NCBI GenBank assembly: GCA_003159055.1
Contig: PMLH01000485.1
Span: forward strand, 1 to 16,023
Length of the DNA stretch: 16,023 nt
Reading direction: 5' to 3'
Origin: Myxococcales bacterium
GTDB taxonomy: Bacteria; Myxococcota; Polyangia; Fen-1088
Part shown: one piece after another, positions 14,900 to 16,023 of the stretch
Layout: each line of letters opens with the position of its first letter
Position numbering within the stretch: the first letter of the stretch is position 1
The notes under the pieces: model-generated
What the model saw: the letters and a program-made list of their open reading frames with translations, nothing else
Databases searched by the model: none
What the model was told of the DNA's origin: nothing
Program-made: the position numbers and the translations under genes

Positions 14900-15412
14900 G
14901 TTGCGGCCGAGCGGGTATCCAAGCTCAATCTGCTTTGGATCGAACTGGAACGGTCGGCGGGAGATCCCGGACCGTTCTTGCGAGAAGCCCACACGCTCAA
15001 AGGAGAGGCCAGCCTGACCGGGTTCGCCTTGGCGTCGAAGACCGTCCACGCCATCGAAGACTGCGTGAAGTTGGTGCGCGATCGAGGCACGCCGCCAGCG
15101 GAGGGCGATGGCGACCTGATCCTCGGCGGGCTCGATCTGGTTTCACGGCTGACGGAAGACGCTCCTGACGCTCTCTCGAGCGACGCAGACGCGTTCCTTG
15201 CCAAGGTTGCGGCTTTGCTCGGCAGGCCTGCCGGCGAGCCCACGCTGCCGCCGGTCGTGGTGGTAGAGCCAACCGCGGTCCGGCCGCCGCGATCCTCGGC
15301 CGATGTTTTCGGTGCCACGCCTATTTCGACCGATGGCGGCGGAAAGACCACGCCGGCCCTTCGTGCTCAACCTATGAAAACTGGGGTTGGCGGCGCAAAG
15401 GCCGCAGGTTGA
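14900..15412 (+). pseudogene. Truncated CheA-like Hpt domain
   Basis: The frame holds a histidine phosphotransfer domain: helix A (KLNLLWIELERS), then FLREAHTLKGEASLTGF with the phospho-acceptor His at 14990-14992, then KTVHAIEDCVKLVRDRG. After about 100 residues comes a Pro/Val-rich linker and a stop at 15410-15412. No kinase, dimerisation or CheW-like domain follows. Helix A lies upstream of the first usable start (TTG at 14978), and a TAG at 14897-14899 closes the frame directly before it, so the 5' end is also missing. It probably derives from a CheA-type or hybrid kinase. A short translated Hpt protein is possible but would lack helix A. Confidence 0.68.
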
Positions 15413-15425
15413 GTATGCTTGTCCC

Positions 15426-15890
15426 GTGGTCGACCAGATTCGTCATTGGCTTGTGAGCTACCGGACAGCAAGCTCGCCAGTTGTCGTCGGGTTGGCGTTG
15501 GCCATTCCCGTGCTCTCGTTTCTCGCCGGCTTGGTCGTGATTCTCGCTCTGCCGCCGAACTACTTCGTGCGCCCCAAACCCCAAGCGTTGGTCTTGCAAA
15601 ATCGCCGCGTGTTTCGCCTCACCCTGCTGGCGGCCAAGAACGTGGCTGGCTCGCTGATTTTTCTAGTAGGGCTCGTGATGGCCTTGCCGCTCGTACCCGG
15701 GCCTGGCGTCCTCTTCATGCTCATCGGTCTTGGCCTTATCGATTTTCCCGGCAAGCGCGCCCTGGAACTGCGGCTGCTGCGCCAACGACACGTGCTCTCC
15801 TCGGTCAACAAAGTACGGGTTCGCTTCGGCAAGCGCCCGCTGCTGAGTAGGGAAAGCGAAGGGGAGTCTGTGGTAGAGAGGAATCCATGA
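15426..15890 (+). CDS. Small PGPGW-like transmembrane protein
   Basis: The 154-residue protein has hydrophobic helices at about 18-42, 73-90 and 94-106 and the motif LPLVPGPGVLFMLIGLGLIDFPGKRALE (quoted in part: PGPG at 91-94). This resembles the PGPGW family of small bacterial membrane proteins, whose function is unknown. The C-terminal tail is basic and probably cytoplasmic. The GTG at 15426 is preferred because it directly precedes VDQIRHW; a TTG at 15387 is in frame but overlaps the Hpt remnant. Its stop overlaps the ATG of the next gene (ATGA), indicating coupling. Confidence 0.75.
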   Translation: MVDQIRHWLVSYRTASSPVVVGLALAIPVLSFLAGLVVILALPPNYFVRPKPQALVLQNRRVFRLTLLAAKNVAGSLIFLVGLVMALPLVPGPGVLFMLIGLGLIDFPGKRALELRLLRQRHVLSSVNKVRVRFGKRPLLSRESEGESVVERNP

Positions 15891-16023
15891 CTGGCAGTCC
15901 GGCTTTCCTCTGTTCGATGTGCCGAAAACCAATCGCAGTGGGCGGCAAGGTGATCCGTTGCTCCGTTTCCACTTGCAACTCGGGCAAGCTCAAGCTCGTC
16001 TTTTGCTCGCCAGCGTGCTGGGA
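15887..16023 (+). CDS. Cys-rich zinc-ribbon protein, N-terminal part only
   Basis: About 45 codons are visible before the right edge. The sequence has CSMC near the start, then RCSVSTCNSG and FCSPACW, a set of seven cysteines spaced like a zinc ribbon or treble-clef finger. A GAGAGGA a few bases before the ATG is a good ribosome site. The start overlaps the stop of the membrane protein by four bases. I do not recognise a named family; the C-terminal part is needed. Confidence 0.75.
   Translation, partial: MTGSPAFLCSMCRKPIAVGGKVIRCSVSTCNSGKLKLVFCSPACW

Noticed and set aside
1..16023. CRISPR array, tRNA, IS element or attachment site
   Set aside because: No regularly spaced repeats, cloverleaf, transposase or integrase sequence was seen.

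Overview
The window is GC-rich chromosomal DNA and most resembles a myxobacterium (Myxococcota, possibly Polyangia). This is inferred from gene content: a membrane-anchored eukaryote-like Ser/Thr kinase, a PEGA/TPR envelope protein, a receiver-histidine kinase pair with a sigma-54-like promoter, and remnants of SpoIIE and Hpt signalling genes. No marker gene fixes the taxon. No rRNA, tRNA, CRISPR array, IS element or prophage gene was seen.

Layout: (1) 1-2871, minus strand: a family-2 glycosyltransferase followed 7 nt later by an NRPS-like adenylation-carrier-thioesterase protein that runs off the left edge. Its predicted substrate pocket is close to the glycine code. (2) 2988-6496, plus strand: a Ser/Thr kinase with a single membrane anchor, then a polytopic TMTC/GT-C-like protein with C-terminal TPRs. 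(3) 6503-8339, minus strand: a stand-alone receiver and a HAMP histidine kinase. (4) 8487-11693, plus strand: a TPR-PEGA protein, a PilX-like pilin-type protein, then aroE and aroK coupled through an ATGA overlap. (5) 11977-14001, plus strand: a coiled-coil membrane protein, pyrE, and a lipoprotein coupled to pyrE by a GTGA overlap. (6) 14008-15412: a decayed patch. A receiver start is joined out of frame to the C-terminal half of a SpoIIE-type phosphatase on the minus strand, and a CheA-like Hpt domain has lost both ends on the plus strand. (7) 15426-16023, plus strand: a small PGPGW-like membrane protein overlapping the start of a Cys-rich zinc-ribbon protein that is cut by the right edge.

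How they may work together: aroE/aroK supply the shikimate pathway and pyrE supplies UMP synthesis. Most of the rest concerns the cell envelope and signalling. The least ordinary parts are the two-gene glycosyltransferase plus A-T-TE unit, which could load a small amino acid for transfer to a saccharide or small molecule (inference), and the decayed signalling patch. Two genes (4685 and 8487) have a -10-like hexamer six bases before the ATG and no Shine-Dalgarno, as in leaderless transcripts.
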